Positions 7,643-15,624 of a stretch of DNA of 64,000 bases are shown here, piece by piece. A program made the translations under genes and the position numbers. The first letter of the stretch is position 1. Every line of letters begins with the position of its first letter. The notes under the pieces are model-generated. The model had not been told where the DNA came from, did not search any database, and saw only the letters and a list, made by a program, of their open reading frames with translations. The stretch lies in assembly GCA_016185065.1 (NCBI GenBank), contig JACPOL010000008.1, forward strand, positions 186,001 to 250,000, given 5' to 3'. The stretch is from Chlamydiales bacterium (GTDB taxonomy: Bacteria > Chlamydiota > Chlamydiia > Chlamydiales > Rhabdochlamydiaceae).

Positions 7643-8836
7643 TTAGATGCCTTGCAGGGTGATTACAAGTTCGATCGCGATGAAGAGCATCATGAAGCAG
7701 AGCAGGGCTTTTCCGCCTGGTAGCTGCTGCTGTTTCAGAGAGAGTTTCTGTTTATATCTTCCATTCCAGACCATCATGATAGGCAGAGCTCCAAGGAGAA
7801 GCGCCACTCCAATGCCGCCTGCGTAGTTTAGCGCCTGAAGAAAGATCGAGGGGTCTACGAGAGCGATCAAGGTTGGCAAGATAAAGATAATTGCACAGAT
7901 TCCAACCTTATTCCATCCCTTGTTGGGCACTTTTAATCCATCTGCAAGAAAGTCTACAAATGCAATGGCAATGCCCATGTAGGAGGTAGTAAGGACGAAA
8001 AAGGCGAAGGCCTGTCCGATGGTGATCAGTGTGGGATTTTTAACAAATGCGCCAAGGGGATGGACGGCATTCTGTCCGAGTGCTAGTGCTTCTTTCAAGC
8101 CTCCAGGGCCTTCAAGAGGGATGATTCCCAGGATTAACATCTCCCAGATAACGTAGATCAAGAAGGGGAGAGAAGAGCCTACGATAATCGCCCATCGCAC
8201 TTTCTTGATATCGCGATCCATGTATGTAACAAGAGTAGGAATAAGACTCTGATAGCCAAACGCTGTGAAAACAATGGGAAGCGCGCCCCAGGCTTTGCCC
8301 CAATTCATCGGCATTAACTTCTCCATTTCCACATGAGAAAGAGAGGTTCCCACAAAGATTAAGAAGGTGAGAATGGCGCCTGCCATAAGTAGAAGGTTTA
8401 ATCGATCGACCCACCGAGTGCCTAAATAGACCACAGGAGAAAAGAGGATGAGATAGAGGATGATGCTCTTCCAAGAGGTGATGGAGTTGGCAGAGAGTTG
8501 AGTAAGAACGCTTCCTCCACCCGCAAGGTGAGCGACCATTAGGCAGAAGAAGAGAAAGAGGTAGAGAATCCAGCAGGCGACTTTACCGCCGCGTCCTAAA
8601 AGATGGTGAGAGAGGGTGATGAGATTGGCATCTTTTGGCATCCAGATACACGCTTCAAGGATGAGAAGGCCGGTTCCAAGCATGAAGAGCCAGCAGATGA
8701 GGTAGATAAAAAGCGAGGGAAGAAAGCCCCCTGCTGCAGTGGCAACTGGAAGGGCGAGCATTCCAACTCCCAAACTGGTTCCAGTAACTAGAAGGGTTCC
8801 GCCAAAGAGATGTCCGAAGGATTTGATGACTTGCAT
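7643..8836 (-). CDS. tyrP: TyrP-type aromatic amino acid transporter
   Basis: Inner-membrane permease of the hydroxy/aromatic amino acid family (397 aa, 11 hydrophobic segments). The N-terminus has the family signature GTLLVTGTSLGVGMLALPVATA, and TAFGYQSLIPTLVTYMDRD is present in the middle. Chlamydiae carry one or more tyrP copies for tyrosine or tryptophan uptake from the host, important because most lack aromatic synthesis. Substrate choice cannot be read from sequence. It is transcribed alone, with the SMR/hypothetical pair upstream on the same strand. Confidence 0.9.
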   Translation of the reverse strand: MQVIKSFGHLFGGTLLVTGTSLGVGMLALPVATAAGGFLPSLFIYLICWLFMLGTGLLILEACIWMPKDANLITLSHHLLGRGGKVACWILYLFLFFCLMVAHLAGGGSVLTQLSANSITSWKSIILYLILFSPVVYLGTRWVDRLNLLLMAGAILTFLIFVGTSLSHVEMEKLMPMNWGKAWGALPIVFTAFGYQSLIPTLVTYMDRDIKKVRWAIIVGSSLPFLIYVIWEMLILGIIPLEGPGGLKEALALGQNAVHPLGAFVKNPTLITIGQAFAFFVLTTSYMGIAIAFVDFLADGLKVPNKGWNKVGICAIIFILPTLIALVDPSIFLQALNYAGGIGVALLLGALPIMMVWNGRYKQKLSLKQQQLPGGKALLCFMMLFIAIELVITLQGI

Positions 8837-8875
8837 ATCAATTTTTCCGTGTTAGTAAGATAACTATATTGGCTC

Positions 8876-9691
8876 CTAATCAGAAAACGCAAGGGAAGAA
8901 AGCCCTGAGGCGTTGAGAGTAAGGAGGAACGAGCCGTGAAATGGCATCCCTTTCTTATCGATAAGGGGGAAGTAGGTCGATTCAATTGTAGCGCTTTTTA
9001 TCCAGAACGAGCTCGCCTTCTCAAAGAAGAGCTCCTCCCAAAACTTTTCAACAAATGCAGGAAGCTTGCGAGCGTGAGAAAAGGAGAGGGGTTGAGCAGA
9101 GTGAGGCAGCAGTTCGATTCTTTCAGGGGTTAGGTAGCTGCTGTGTAGGAGCTCTATCCGGCAGAGAGTGTGGACGCCAAAAAAAGAGAGCAGTGGCTTA
9201 ACGCGAAGGGTTCTTGCGCGCACACCCATGAGGTCTCCATGCACCGAGCTTTCTAGAATCAGCTCTCCCTTAGTGGAGTGGAGTTTTACGAGATAGCCCG
9301 AAGAGGAGTGGATCCCGGGAATGGTCACACGAGCAAGCGGCTGATCTTCTTGCACGGAGATAAAACCTTTAAATGCCAGGATAAGGAATAAGAAAAGAAG
9401 AAAGATAAGAAGTCCCAAGCTTTTTAGAAAAGGGTGGCGCGGGCCCCGTTTTAATCGGAGAAAAAGAAGGGGGGCTGTAATTGCAGAAACCGTTAGAAAA
9501 AAAATAGTTTTCTCTGGCCAGAGTTTCTGAAAGAGGTCTTCAGAAAGAAGTAGAAGAGAGCAGAGGACAAAGAAGAGAAAGAAGCCGCACTGGGTGAGGC
9601 AAGCGAGCCAGCCGCGTCTTTCAAATATCGCTAAAAGAAGCGCTCGCAGCGCGAGCACAAGCGCAATGGAGAAGCAGATAAATGTGAGCAT
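8876..9691 (-). CDS. Hypothetical membrane protein, 271 aa
   Basis: Not recognised. Four hydrophobic segments fill residues 1-112, then a soluble, mostly beta-rich domain of about 160 residues follows. This topology places the C-terminal domain at one face of the inner membrane. The start ATG 9691 abuts the stop codon of the SMR pump gene (no intervening base), so the two are probably co-translated. It might be an accessory component, but nothing in the sequence shows a catalytic motif. Confidence 0.6.
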   Translation of the reverse strand: MLTFICFSIALVLALRALLLAIFERRGWLACLTQCGFFLFFVLCSLLLLSEDLFQKLWPEKTIFFLTVSAITAPLLFLRLKRGPRHPFLKSLGLLIFLLFLFLILAFKGFISVQEDQPLARVTIPGIHSSSGYLVKLHSTKGELILESSVHGDLMGVRARTLRVKPLLSFFGVHTLCRIELLHSSYLTPERIELLPHSAQPLSFSHARKLPAFVEKFWEELFFEKASSFWIKSATIESTYFPLIDKKGMPFHGSFLLTLNASGLSSLAFSD

Positions 9692-10018
9692 CTATTCAAT
9701 ATGTGCGAGTTTAAGTCCAATGATCCCAACGATGATTAGGAAGATCGAGATTAGACGCACAATGTGATAGGAGTCTCCAAAAAAGACGATTCCGCAAATG
9801 ACAGTCCCAGCAGCGCCAATTCCCGCCCACACAGCGTAGGCTGTACCGATGGGAATTGTCTTCATTGCTTGAGAGACGGAAAAGAAGCTGAGCACGATGA
9901 AGATGACGGTAATCATGCTTGGAACGAGTTTGCTAAATCCCTGGCTATATTTTAGCGCGATGGTAAAGCAGATTTCAAAAAAGCCAGCGAGAAGAAGAAA
10001 CATCCAAGCGATCGACAT
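9692..10018 (-). CDS. Small multidrug resistance (SMR) family transporter
   Basis: A 108-aa, four-helix membrane protein of the EmrE/SugE family. The family glutamate is in AGFFEICFTIALKYSQGF (Glu about residue 15), and the later helices show GTAYAVWAGIGAAGTVI, the classic SMR signature. Family members exchange protons for quaternary ammonium compounds or guanidinium. SugE/Gdx-like and EmrE-like subtypes are hard to separate here. It heads a two-gene operon with the hypothetical protein at 8876. Confidence 0.92.
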   Translation of the reverse strand: MSIAWMFLLLAGFFEICFTIALKYSQGFSKLVPSMITVIFIVLSFFSVSQAMKTIPIGTAYAVWAGIGAAGTVICGIVFFGDSYHIVRLISIFLIIVGIIGLKLAHIE

Positions 10019-10065
10019 AATCTAGCTCCAGTAGTTAAGAATGTATCTACAAAGGCAGACACCCT

Positions 10066-10659
10066 CTAAAGCGTTAAAAATACGCTTACGTTCCATAATA
10101 GAATGACAGGCTCTTTTCTTTCATAGCCTAAAATTGAAATCGATGCTGGTGCAAGAGAAAAAGATCTTCCCTCGCATGCAGAAAGGTTAAGAAATCGCGC
10201 TGCAAGCACACGTAAAAAGTGGCCATGCGAAAAGAGTGCAACATCGCCTGAACACTCATCTATCTTTTTCAGAAATCGATCTGCCCGTGCACCAATTTGT
10301 GCAAAGGTCTCGCCGTGCGGAGCTCCATCTTTAAAGAGCTCCCAGTCGGGCTTCGTCTGATGAATCTCATCTGTAGTGAGCCCTTCATAGTCTCCATAGT
10401 TCCACTCGACGAGATCTGAATCGATCTCTGCCCTGTTTTCAAAGCCGGCAAGCTTGCATGTTTCTAGAGCCCTCTTAAGCGGGCTTACGTAGATGTTGGA
10501 AAAGACGATGGGCTGCAAGTGTCTTTTTAATGCTGCAGCTTCCCGTTTTCCATTCTCATTCAAGGGGATATCCGCAGTAGATCCGGTGTGTTGTCCCGTC
10601 TGCGTCCATTCAGTCTCCCCGTGCCTTATGAGATAGATCCTCTTTCCGTTAGTTTCCAC
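10066..10659 (-). CDS. Histidine phosphatase family protein
   Basis: A 197-aa phosphoglycerate-mutase-like phosphatase. Catalytic motif LIRHGETEWT is at residues 10-19, the conserved Arg in SPLKRALETC near 61, the acidic residue in LVEWNYGDYEG near 86 and the second His in LFSHGHFLRV near 150. The best start is GTG 10659, which overlaps the end of the upstream gene by 11 bases and suggests translational coupling. It is unrelated in detail to the 3252 phosphatase beyond the fold. The substrate is unknown. Confidence 0.85.
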   Translation of the reverse strand: METNGKRIYLIRHGETEWTQTGQHTGSTADIPLNENGKREAAALKRHLQPIVFSNIYVSPLKRALETCKLAGFENRAEIDSDLVEWNYGDYEGLTTDEIHQTKPDWELFKDGAPHGETFAQIGARADRFLKKIDECSGDVALFSHGHFLRVLAARFLNLSACEGRSFSLAPASISILGYERKEPVILLWNVSVFLTL

Positions 10660-11443
10660 GATATTTTCCAGGTTTAGAGCCGAGTTCGGTATAGAGGCAG
10701 CGCGCTAAATTGTCAATAAAGAGTGAGCAGCCGAGGGCACTCTCATCCTTAACTCGGGCCCTGTTTCCAACGCACTCCAGATCGAAATCAGTCGGCATGT
10801 AGGTTCTGAAAACGAGGTCGAAGTAGTTGACGAAGGGCTGATTTGCTAAAATCAAGCAGCTTCCAGCTTCTGGATTAAATCTCATCCATGCATTGATCGT
10901 ATCTAGTGTTGTAGGCCTTTTTTCACGCATGGGGACATCGACGAGAAGAACCGGGATGGATCTTAGCAGGTTTGGAAGATCGGCATTTGAAAAGAGGTGC
11001 ATCAACATCTGTGTTTCAGTTTCTATTCCTTCGATATGCCCTTCGGTTTTAGAGTCCAGAGGTCTCTGTCCTGTTAATACAACGATCTGGTCAAATCTCA
11101 CACCTCGATTCCACTCTTTAATCAAACACTCTATTCGCTCCTGCATCCGCATCGTATAGCCGCCAAGCAGCAGCGCGTATTTATAGTGAGATCGCGATGC
11201 TGAAACCTCATCGATGTATCCAAGTTTTTTGAGAAGAGGAATAGCTGCGTCGAGTTTGTCTGGGTAACGAACCTCAAATTCCCAGCGCTCTTTTCCGGCT
11301 TGGTACCAGAGTTTCTGTGTCGCTTCCACAATTGAGGAGAGCGTTCCGTCATGCTTTACATCAAATAGCTCAAGCAGCTCTAAAAGAGGCTTTGTTGGGT
11401 GGCCGCTTATGTCGACTAGCAGCAGGCTTTTTTGTATCGGCAT
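10649..11443 (-). CDS. Hypothetical protein, about 264 aa
   Basis: Not recognised with confidence. I place the start at ATG 11443 because AGGAG lies five bases before it. The frame stays open to 11548, which would add a hydrophobic leader but would overlap the SET gene by 53 bases. The protein has an alternating alpha/beta pattern with KYALLLGGYTMRMQERI, FDQIVVLTGQRPLD, SIPVLLVDVPMREKRPTT and SCLILANQPFVNYFD. This layout resembles DUF218-like or vancomycin-high-temperature (ElyC/SanA) folds in outline only. The 3' end is coupled to the phosphatase gene. Confidence 0.65.
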   Translation of the reverse strand: MPIQKSLLLVDISGHPTKPLLELLELFDVKHDGTLSSIVEATQKLWYQAGKERWEFEVRYPDKLDAAIPLLKKLGYIDEVSASRSHYKYALLLGGYTMRMQERIECLIKEWNRGVRFDQIVVLTGQRPLDSKTEGHIEGIETETQMLMHLFSNADLPNLLRSIPVLLVDVPMREKRPTTLDTINAWMRFNPEAGSCLILANQPFVNYFDLVFRTYMPTDFDLECVGNRARVKDESALGCSLFIDNLARCLYTELGSKPGKYRGN

Positions 11444-11495
11444 TTCTGCTCCTGTTAATGGGCTTACTATCACAACTCCTATAATCAAGAAAAGG

Positions 11496-12128
11496 TTACA
11501 GATGAGCAGGGGGAGAGCGAACATACCAGTAGCTAGTGCCATAGTCATAGGTTAACTGAACTCCTTTGGGGATCGGGTGAATCGCCACTAAGATCACATG
11601 ATAAGTGCCATCGATGAAGGCGTAAATGGGTTTGGTATTAGGTGCAGAGCTGTGGTTGACAAAGCGGATCAGATTACCAGAGGTTGCATCAATTGTATAA
11701 TCCCTTCCAATCGGGTCTGGAACCGGGTAGCGAAAAAGGTAGTTATTGATCGAGGTGTGATCATCGTTTTTTCTCACAAGGCCAGTATATTCGCCGACAA
11801 AAGCCCCTTCTTCTAAACCCTCTTCGGCAAAGAGCCCCCAGCCAACCTGGTCTGAACACCAGCGTACAGAGGCGCTAGGAAGATAGCCGCTCTTGATCTC
11901 GTTTTTGTAACGCACTCCATTTGCGATATGAGCATCCAGCACCTCTTTGCGCGCGTGTTTCTGAATGCCCTTTTCCAATAGATTCTCCCCTTTAGCAAAA
12001 GCCAGATGAGAAAGGTAGTGGAAGTTTAAAAGCAACTCGAGTTCACTAAGGGAAAGGTAAGTTGCAGAGGAGGCCTCCTTTTGCCAGACAGTAAATTTAG
12101 AGATACTCATTGCATTAAGATCCTGCAT
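11496..12128 (-). CDS. SET-domain protein, putative lysine methyltransferase (first of a divergent pair)
   Basis: A 210-aa protein with a compact SET domain at residues 80-205. GWGLFAEEGLEEGAFVGEYTG is the SET-N region, IRFVNHSSAPN (154-164) is the S-adenosylmethionine/lysine-site motif N-H-S, and LTYDYG (192-197) is the last SET motif. There is no post-SET Cys cluster. Chlamydial SET proteins such as NUE of C. trachomatis (CT737) are secreted and methylate histones, and a similar role is inferred here. ATG 12110 is an alternative start (the product would begin MSISKF). It is divergent from, and overlaps, a second SET gene. Confidence 0.85.
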   Translation of the reverse strand: MQDLNAMSISKFTVWQKEASSATYLSLSELELLLNFHYLSHLAFAKGENLLEKGIQKHARKEVLDAHIANGVRYKNEIKSGYLPSASVRWCSDQVGWGLFAEEGLEEGAFVGEYTGLVRKNDDHTSINNYLFRYPVPDPIGRDYTIDATSGNLIRFVNHSSAPNTKPIYAFIDGTYHVILVAIHPIPKGVQLTYDYGTSYWYVRSPPAHL

Positions 12129-12728
12129 CCAACTGAGAGTGAGGTTAAGGTTTACCAGCCCTTCGAATTTGAGAAGGCTATGAACCTCTCATTCCTTCCG
12201 AATCTAGCATTTCCCGAGGCGAAAGTCTTCGATAAAGTTGTAAAACTATGCAAGAAAGCAGATCAAAAGGGGGCGATTGAACGGCGCCAGAGATGGCTCG
12301 GCGCCCTCTTCGCCGATGATATCGAACGGGGCGCTCACAACGACTTCGTTATTCGGTGGATTGATGGCAAGGTCGGGTATGGTGTCTTTGCAACGAAGGA
12401 TATGGCCCCTTTTGCCTTTGTCGGGGAGTATACAGGCGAAGTGAGAAAGCGCGTCAGAGATGATAAGAGAAACAGCTACTGTTTTACCTATCTAATCGGC
12501 GACGAGAAGAAGAGCTCTTACATCATCGACGCTGAAAAAAAGGGGAATATCACCCGCTTTATCAATCACAGCGATACACCCAATCTCGAGCCTATCTCCG
12601 TCTTCTCAGGCGGAGTGATGCACGTAATCCTCCTAACCCGCACCTGGATACAAAAAGGCCAGCAGCTCACATACGACTACGGCGAAGACTACTGGAAGAA
12701 GAGGGAGAAGCCTCTTCTTTTTCAATAA
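12081..12728 (+). CDS. SET-domain protein, putative lysine methyltransferase (second of a divergent pair)
   Basis: A 215-aa paralog of the neighbouring SET protein. SET motifs are GYGVFATKDMAPFAFVGEYTG (residues 99-119), ITRFINHSDTPN (157-168) and LTYDYGEDYW (196-205). The start is uncertain: TTG 12081 has GAGGAGG seven bases before it but overlaps the opposite gene by 48 bases, while later starts would trim the N-terminus. Residues 1-90 form a helical pre-SET part with a recognisable match (NLAFPEAKVF) to the other copy (HLAFAKGENL). As inference, a secreted effector acting on host or bacterial histone-like proteins. Confidence 0.85.
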   Translation: MPDSKFRDTHCIKILHPTESEVKVYQPFEFEKAMNLSFLPNLAFPEAKVFDKVVKLCKKADQKGAIERRQRWLGALFADDIERGAHNDFVIRWIDGKVGYGVFATKDMAPFAFVGEYTGEVRKRVRDDKRNSYCFTYLIGDEKKSSYIIDAEKKGNITRFINHSDTPNLEPISVFSGGVMHVILLTRTWIQKGQQLTYDYGEDYWKKREKPLLFQ

Positions 12729-12757
12729 GATTTAATTAAAGTTGCTTCTTAGCAGAA

Positions 12758-13288
12758 TAGACATGTCGGGTAGGCCAGGGGAAAGCTTCGCTTTCTCTCG
12801 GGGCCTCCCTGCGACCCTCTTGCGCTTCACCTCGCTTTGCCAAACCGTGTGCTCGAAAACAGAGTGGGCCCTTGCCCTACCCTGCACGCCTGGCCGGCTT
12901 TTCTGCGCTACGATTTTGCTGTGCGATCTGAAGCGAAGGCCTGCGCCTTACTGCGTGGCGCAGAAGTGATGCGGCTTCGCCGCAATGAAGAGAGAGATTG
13001 AAGAGGGAAGTTCTTGCTCTCTCAATTGCACCTGCGACTGGACGCGAAAGGGGCCCCGCACCCGAGACGTTAGTCCGGCGGGGTATGAGCGCCTCGAGCA
13101 GCCGATGGCCGCTAGGGCAAAGAGCAATTGCGTCGAAGTTGCGAAGAGCAGTGCTCCGCACGGCGAGCAACCCGAGACGCGATAGCTCACGTCAGTGAGC
13201 GGTGATCAAAGCCATAGTTAGGCTCAAGGGGGCAGCTGGGGGTCCCCGAGCGAAAGCGAAGCTTTCACCTGGACCTCCGACATGTCTA
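12758..13288. repeat. GC-rich non-coding element with terminal inverted repeats (copy 1)
   Basis: A 531-bp element bounded by a perfect 12-bp inverted repeat (TAGACATGTCGG at 12758-12769 and its complement at 13277-13288). Imperfect pairing continues inward for about 50 bases. Inside are module A (12820-12936), 112/117 identical to 37283-37399, and module B (13030-13104), which matches 37401-37477 in reversed orientation. Composition is much richer in G+C than the flanks. Only short overlapping frames occur on both strands, so I regard it as non-coding. It resembles a miniature inverted-repeat element without a transposase, but mobility is not shown. Target-site duplication is not evident. 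Confidence 0.75.
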
Positions 13289-13331
13289 TCTGGGCTGTTG
13301 AATAAAACGTAATGGAAATTTTGCGGAGTAA

Positions 13332-13356
13332 AAGAGGAGGGGAGGCCCCTCCTCTT
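13332..13356 (-). terminator. Terminator hairpin after the FKBP gene
   Basis: AAGAGGAGGGG (13332-13342) pairs perfectly with CCCCTCCTCTT (13346-13356). On the minus strand a short T run (TTT) follows, so termination may be moderate. It starts nine bases beyond the stop codon at 13365. Confidence 0.6.
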
Positions 13357-13364
13357 CAGTTAGG

Positions 13365-13982
13365 TTATGGGTTGATGGAGAGGAGCTCCATGTCGAAGAT
13401 GAGAGCTACGTTGGGCTCGATCTCGGGTCCAAAGCCCATTTCGCCGTAGGCGAGATAGGAAGGGATAAATATCCTCCACTGATCGCCCACTTTCATCTTC
13501 TGGAGAGCTTCCGCCCAACCTGGAATGACGCGGTTGACCGGAAATGTTTGAGGCTTCTCGCGCTGATAGGTGCTTTCGAACTCTTTTCCGTCGATGAAGT
13601 AGCCTCTGTAGTGAACGTTTACTACGTCGAGTAGAGTTGGAGATGCGCCGCTTCCGCTTTTTAACACTTTGTATTGCAATCCGCTTGGAAGGGTAACGAT
13701 TCCCTCATGCTTCTTGTTCTGCTCTAGGAATTTTTCACTCTTGCTCTTGTTCTCTTGTGCGAGCTTTGAGAGGAACTGCTTCTGCTGAGTCTCCACTTGC
13801 TGGCGGATCGCGGTTAATACCGCTGTGATCTCATCGCCTGTGAGCTTTGGCTGAGATTGGGTGAATCCATCTTGTAGACCCTCTGCGAGAAGGTTAACGT
13901 CCATCTCTTTAAACTGCTGACGCAGCTGTTTGCCGGTTTCAAGTCCGATGCAATAGCTTGCTTTTTCTCTGCTGTCTTTCAT
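13365..13982 (-). CDS. FKBP-type peptidyl-prolyl isomerase (FklB/Mip-like)
   Basis: Catalyses cis/trans isomerisation of prolyl bonds. The 205-aa protein has an N-terminal helical dimerisation domain (residues 1-90) with the family phrase YCIGLETGKQL, and a C-terminal FKBP domain (about 100-205) with VHYRGYFIDGKEFESTY, VIPGWAEALQKMKVG and PSYLAYGEMG. No signal peptide is seen, so it fits cytoplasmic FklB better than surface Mip, although chlamydial Mip is a lipoprotein with the same architecture. It is monocistronic, ending in a hairpin. Confidence 0.9.
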   Translation of the reverse strand: MKDSREKASYCIGLETGKQLRQQFKEMDVNLLAEGLQDGFTQSQPKLTGDEITAVLTAIRQQVETQQKQFLSKLAQENKSKSEKFLEQNKKHEGIVTLPSGLQYKVLKSGSGASPTLLDVVNVHYRGYFIDGKEFESTYQREKPQTFPVNRVIPGWAEALQKMKVGDQWRIFIPSYLAYGEMGFGPEIEPNVALIFDMELLSINP

Positions 13983-14138
13983 AAATTCCTCCGGGATTTA
14001 AAGGTTACAGATATAAATGAATTGAGGTGAGCTAGTCTACAAAAAAATTTCTTAGGCGAATTTATCTTAAGATGTTGATTGTAAGCTCTTTCAAGTTGGT
14101 AGCAATTAAGGCGGAGTTCATGGTAGAATTTCGGCTCT

Positions 14139-14978
14139 ATGAAAATCACAATCACAGAAGAGATCTCCCTTCTGGAGCTCCTCAAAAAACAGTTTCCCGA
14201 CAGCTCTAACAACACCCTTAAGTCCTGGGTGGAAAAAGAGCGCATCACCGTGGATGGAAGAGTTGCAAAAAAGAGCAATCAGATCGTGCGGGTAGGGGAG
14301 ACGGTAGAGATGGGACAGAAGGCTCATTTTATCAACTACGATGTCCGTATTTTTCATGAGGATGCTCACCTAGTTGTAATCTATAAGCCCGAAGGCCTTT
14401 TAAGCGTAGATACAGACACCGATGCTACCATCAGTGCCCATGAGATTTTAAAAAGACGCGCACCAAGCCCAAAAGTCTACCCCGTCCAGCGCCTCGATCG
14501 CGAAACCTCCGGAATCATGGTCTTTGCTTACACGGAAGCCGCAAGGGATGGGCTTAAGAAGCAGTTCGAGGAGCACTCGATCGAACGCGAGTATAGCGCG
14601 ATCATCGAGGGTACTCTGGCAGAAAAGAAGGGCGTGTGGAAGAGCTACCTCAAGGAAGATAGCAACTTCTTCGTTAGAAGCACGCACTCGGAAGATGAGG
14701 GAAAACTTAGCGTAACCCACTACGAAGTGGTGCAAGAGGCAAAAGGGCGTAGCCTCATGCGTTTTCGCTTGGAAACGGGGCGAAAGAACCAGATCCGCGT
14801 TCACTGCAAAGAGGCGGGGCACCCCATTGCGGGGGACAAGAAGTATGGGGCAACGACCAACCCCGCAAAAAGGCTCTGTCTCCATGCCTGCAAACTAGGC
14901 TTTATCCACCCTATTACCAAACAGTCTCACAGCTTCTCAATCCCTCTCCCAGACGCTTTCTTTAAGCTTTTTAAGTAG
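14139..14978 (+). CDS. RluA-family pseudouridine synthase
   Basis: Converts specific uridines in rRNA or tRNA to pseudouridine. The 279-aa protein has an N-terminal S4 RNA-binding domain (SLLELLKKQFPDSSNNTLKSW... to residue 65) and the catalytic domain with VQRLDRETSGIMVFA (catalytic Asp about residue 113), YSAIIEG and GRKNQIRVHCKEAGHPIAGDKKYG. Length and order are typical of the RluD/RluA group. The exact target base cannot be told from sequence. Confidence 0.9.
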   Translation: MKITITEEISLLELLKKQFPDSSNNTLKSWVEKERITVDGRVAKKSNQIVRVGETVEMGQKAHFINYDVRIFHEDAHLVVIYKPEGLLSVDTDTDATISAHEILKRRAPSPKVYPVQRLDRETSGIMVFAYTEAARDGLKKQFEEHSIEREYSAIIEGTLAEKKGVWKSYLKEDSNFFVRSTHSEDEGKLSVTHYEVVQEAKGRSLMRFRLETGRKNQIRVHCKEAGHPIAGDKKYGATTNPAKRLCLHACKLGFIHPITKQSHSFSIPLPDAFFKLFK

Positions 14979-15075
14979 TTAATAATTAACAGCTTAATGT
15001 ATCAAAATATTTATTGAATCTTTATATAATAAAGTATATAATAAATATTATAATAACGTAGGAGTGTATAATAAT

Positions 15076-15561
15076 ATGGTAACCAGAACCCCCCATGAAT
15101 CTTCGATCCATGTGCCTTATTCCAAATTTTCCCCATTCTATGGGCAGGATCCGATCCAGAATGATCCCTATCCGATTTCCCCAGTGATTCAAGCGATCTA
15201 CAATGACATCACGGCGATAGAGAAAGTTCTAAATCAGATACCAGATAACTACAAAAACGACCCGAACTGGTATGATCACTTCTTTAGTCCCCAAGGTCTT
15301 GGAACGCAGCTTAAAAACCTTGAAATTAAGCTTGTGACAGATGTAACTAACGCATGGTATTCCACTCCAGCTCCATGGAACTTCGCGAAGGAGAACCAGC
15401 TCATGACAGATTTGCAAATGACAGCAGCAGGAGGCCTACAAGCCTTTGTTGATGCCACTAATGCTATTCACAATGTGAAGAGTCAAGATGATATGAATAA
15501 AGCGGTAGCTGCTCTTCAGGCAGATCTTGATCAGTTCACTGCTGACTTAATGAACCCTTAA
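15076..15561 (+). CDS. Hypothetical protein, 161 aa
   Basis: Not recognised. ATG 15076 is chosen because AGGAG lies 11 bases before it. The N-terminal third is Pro/Tyr-rich (YSKFSPFYGQDPIQNDPYPISP), and the rest is helical with no membrane segment. It is a single-gene unit between an AT-rich leader and a strong terminator. Size and helical style resemble the protein at 2081. Codon usage and punctuation support a real gene; function unknown. Confidence 0.65.
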   Translation: MVTRTPHESSIHVPYSKFSPFYGQDPIQNDPYPISPVIQAIYNDITAIEKVLNQIPDNYKNDPNWYDHFFSPQGLGTQLKNLEIKLVTDVTNAWYSTPAPWNFAKENQLMTDLQMTAAGGLQAFVDATNAIHNVKSQDDMNKAVAALQADLDQFTADLMNP

Positions 15562-15588
15562 GATTTTAACAAAGGGTTTTTTAGAGGT

Positions 15589-15621
15589 AAACGCCATGTG
15601 CAAAACACATGGCGTTTTTTT
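15589..15621 (+). terminator. Intrinsic terminator of the 161-aa gene
   Basis: AAACGCCATGTG (15589-15600) pairs perfectly with CACATGGCGTTT (15606-15617) and is followed by more T. It also separates this gene from the convergent symporter gene ending at 15625. Confidence 0.9.
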
Positions 15622-15624
15622 ATT

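Noticed and set aside
12742..13198. Overlapping short frames on both strands in the 12.8-13.2 kb element
   Set aside because: No ribosome site, high G+C without a codon bias like the neighbours, and the frames do not agree with the second copy beyond DNA similarity.
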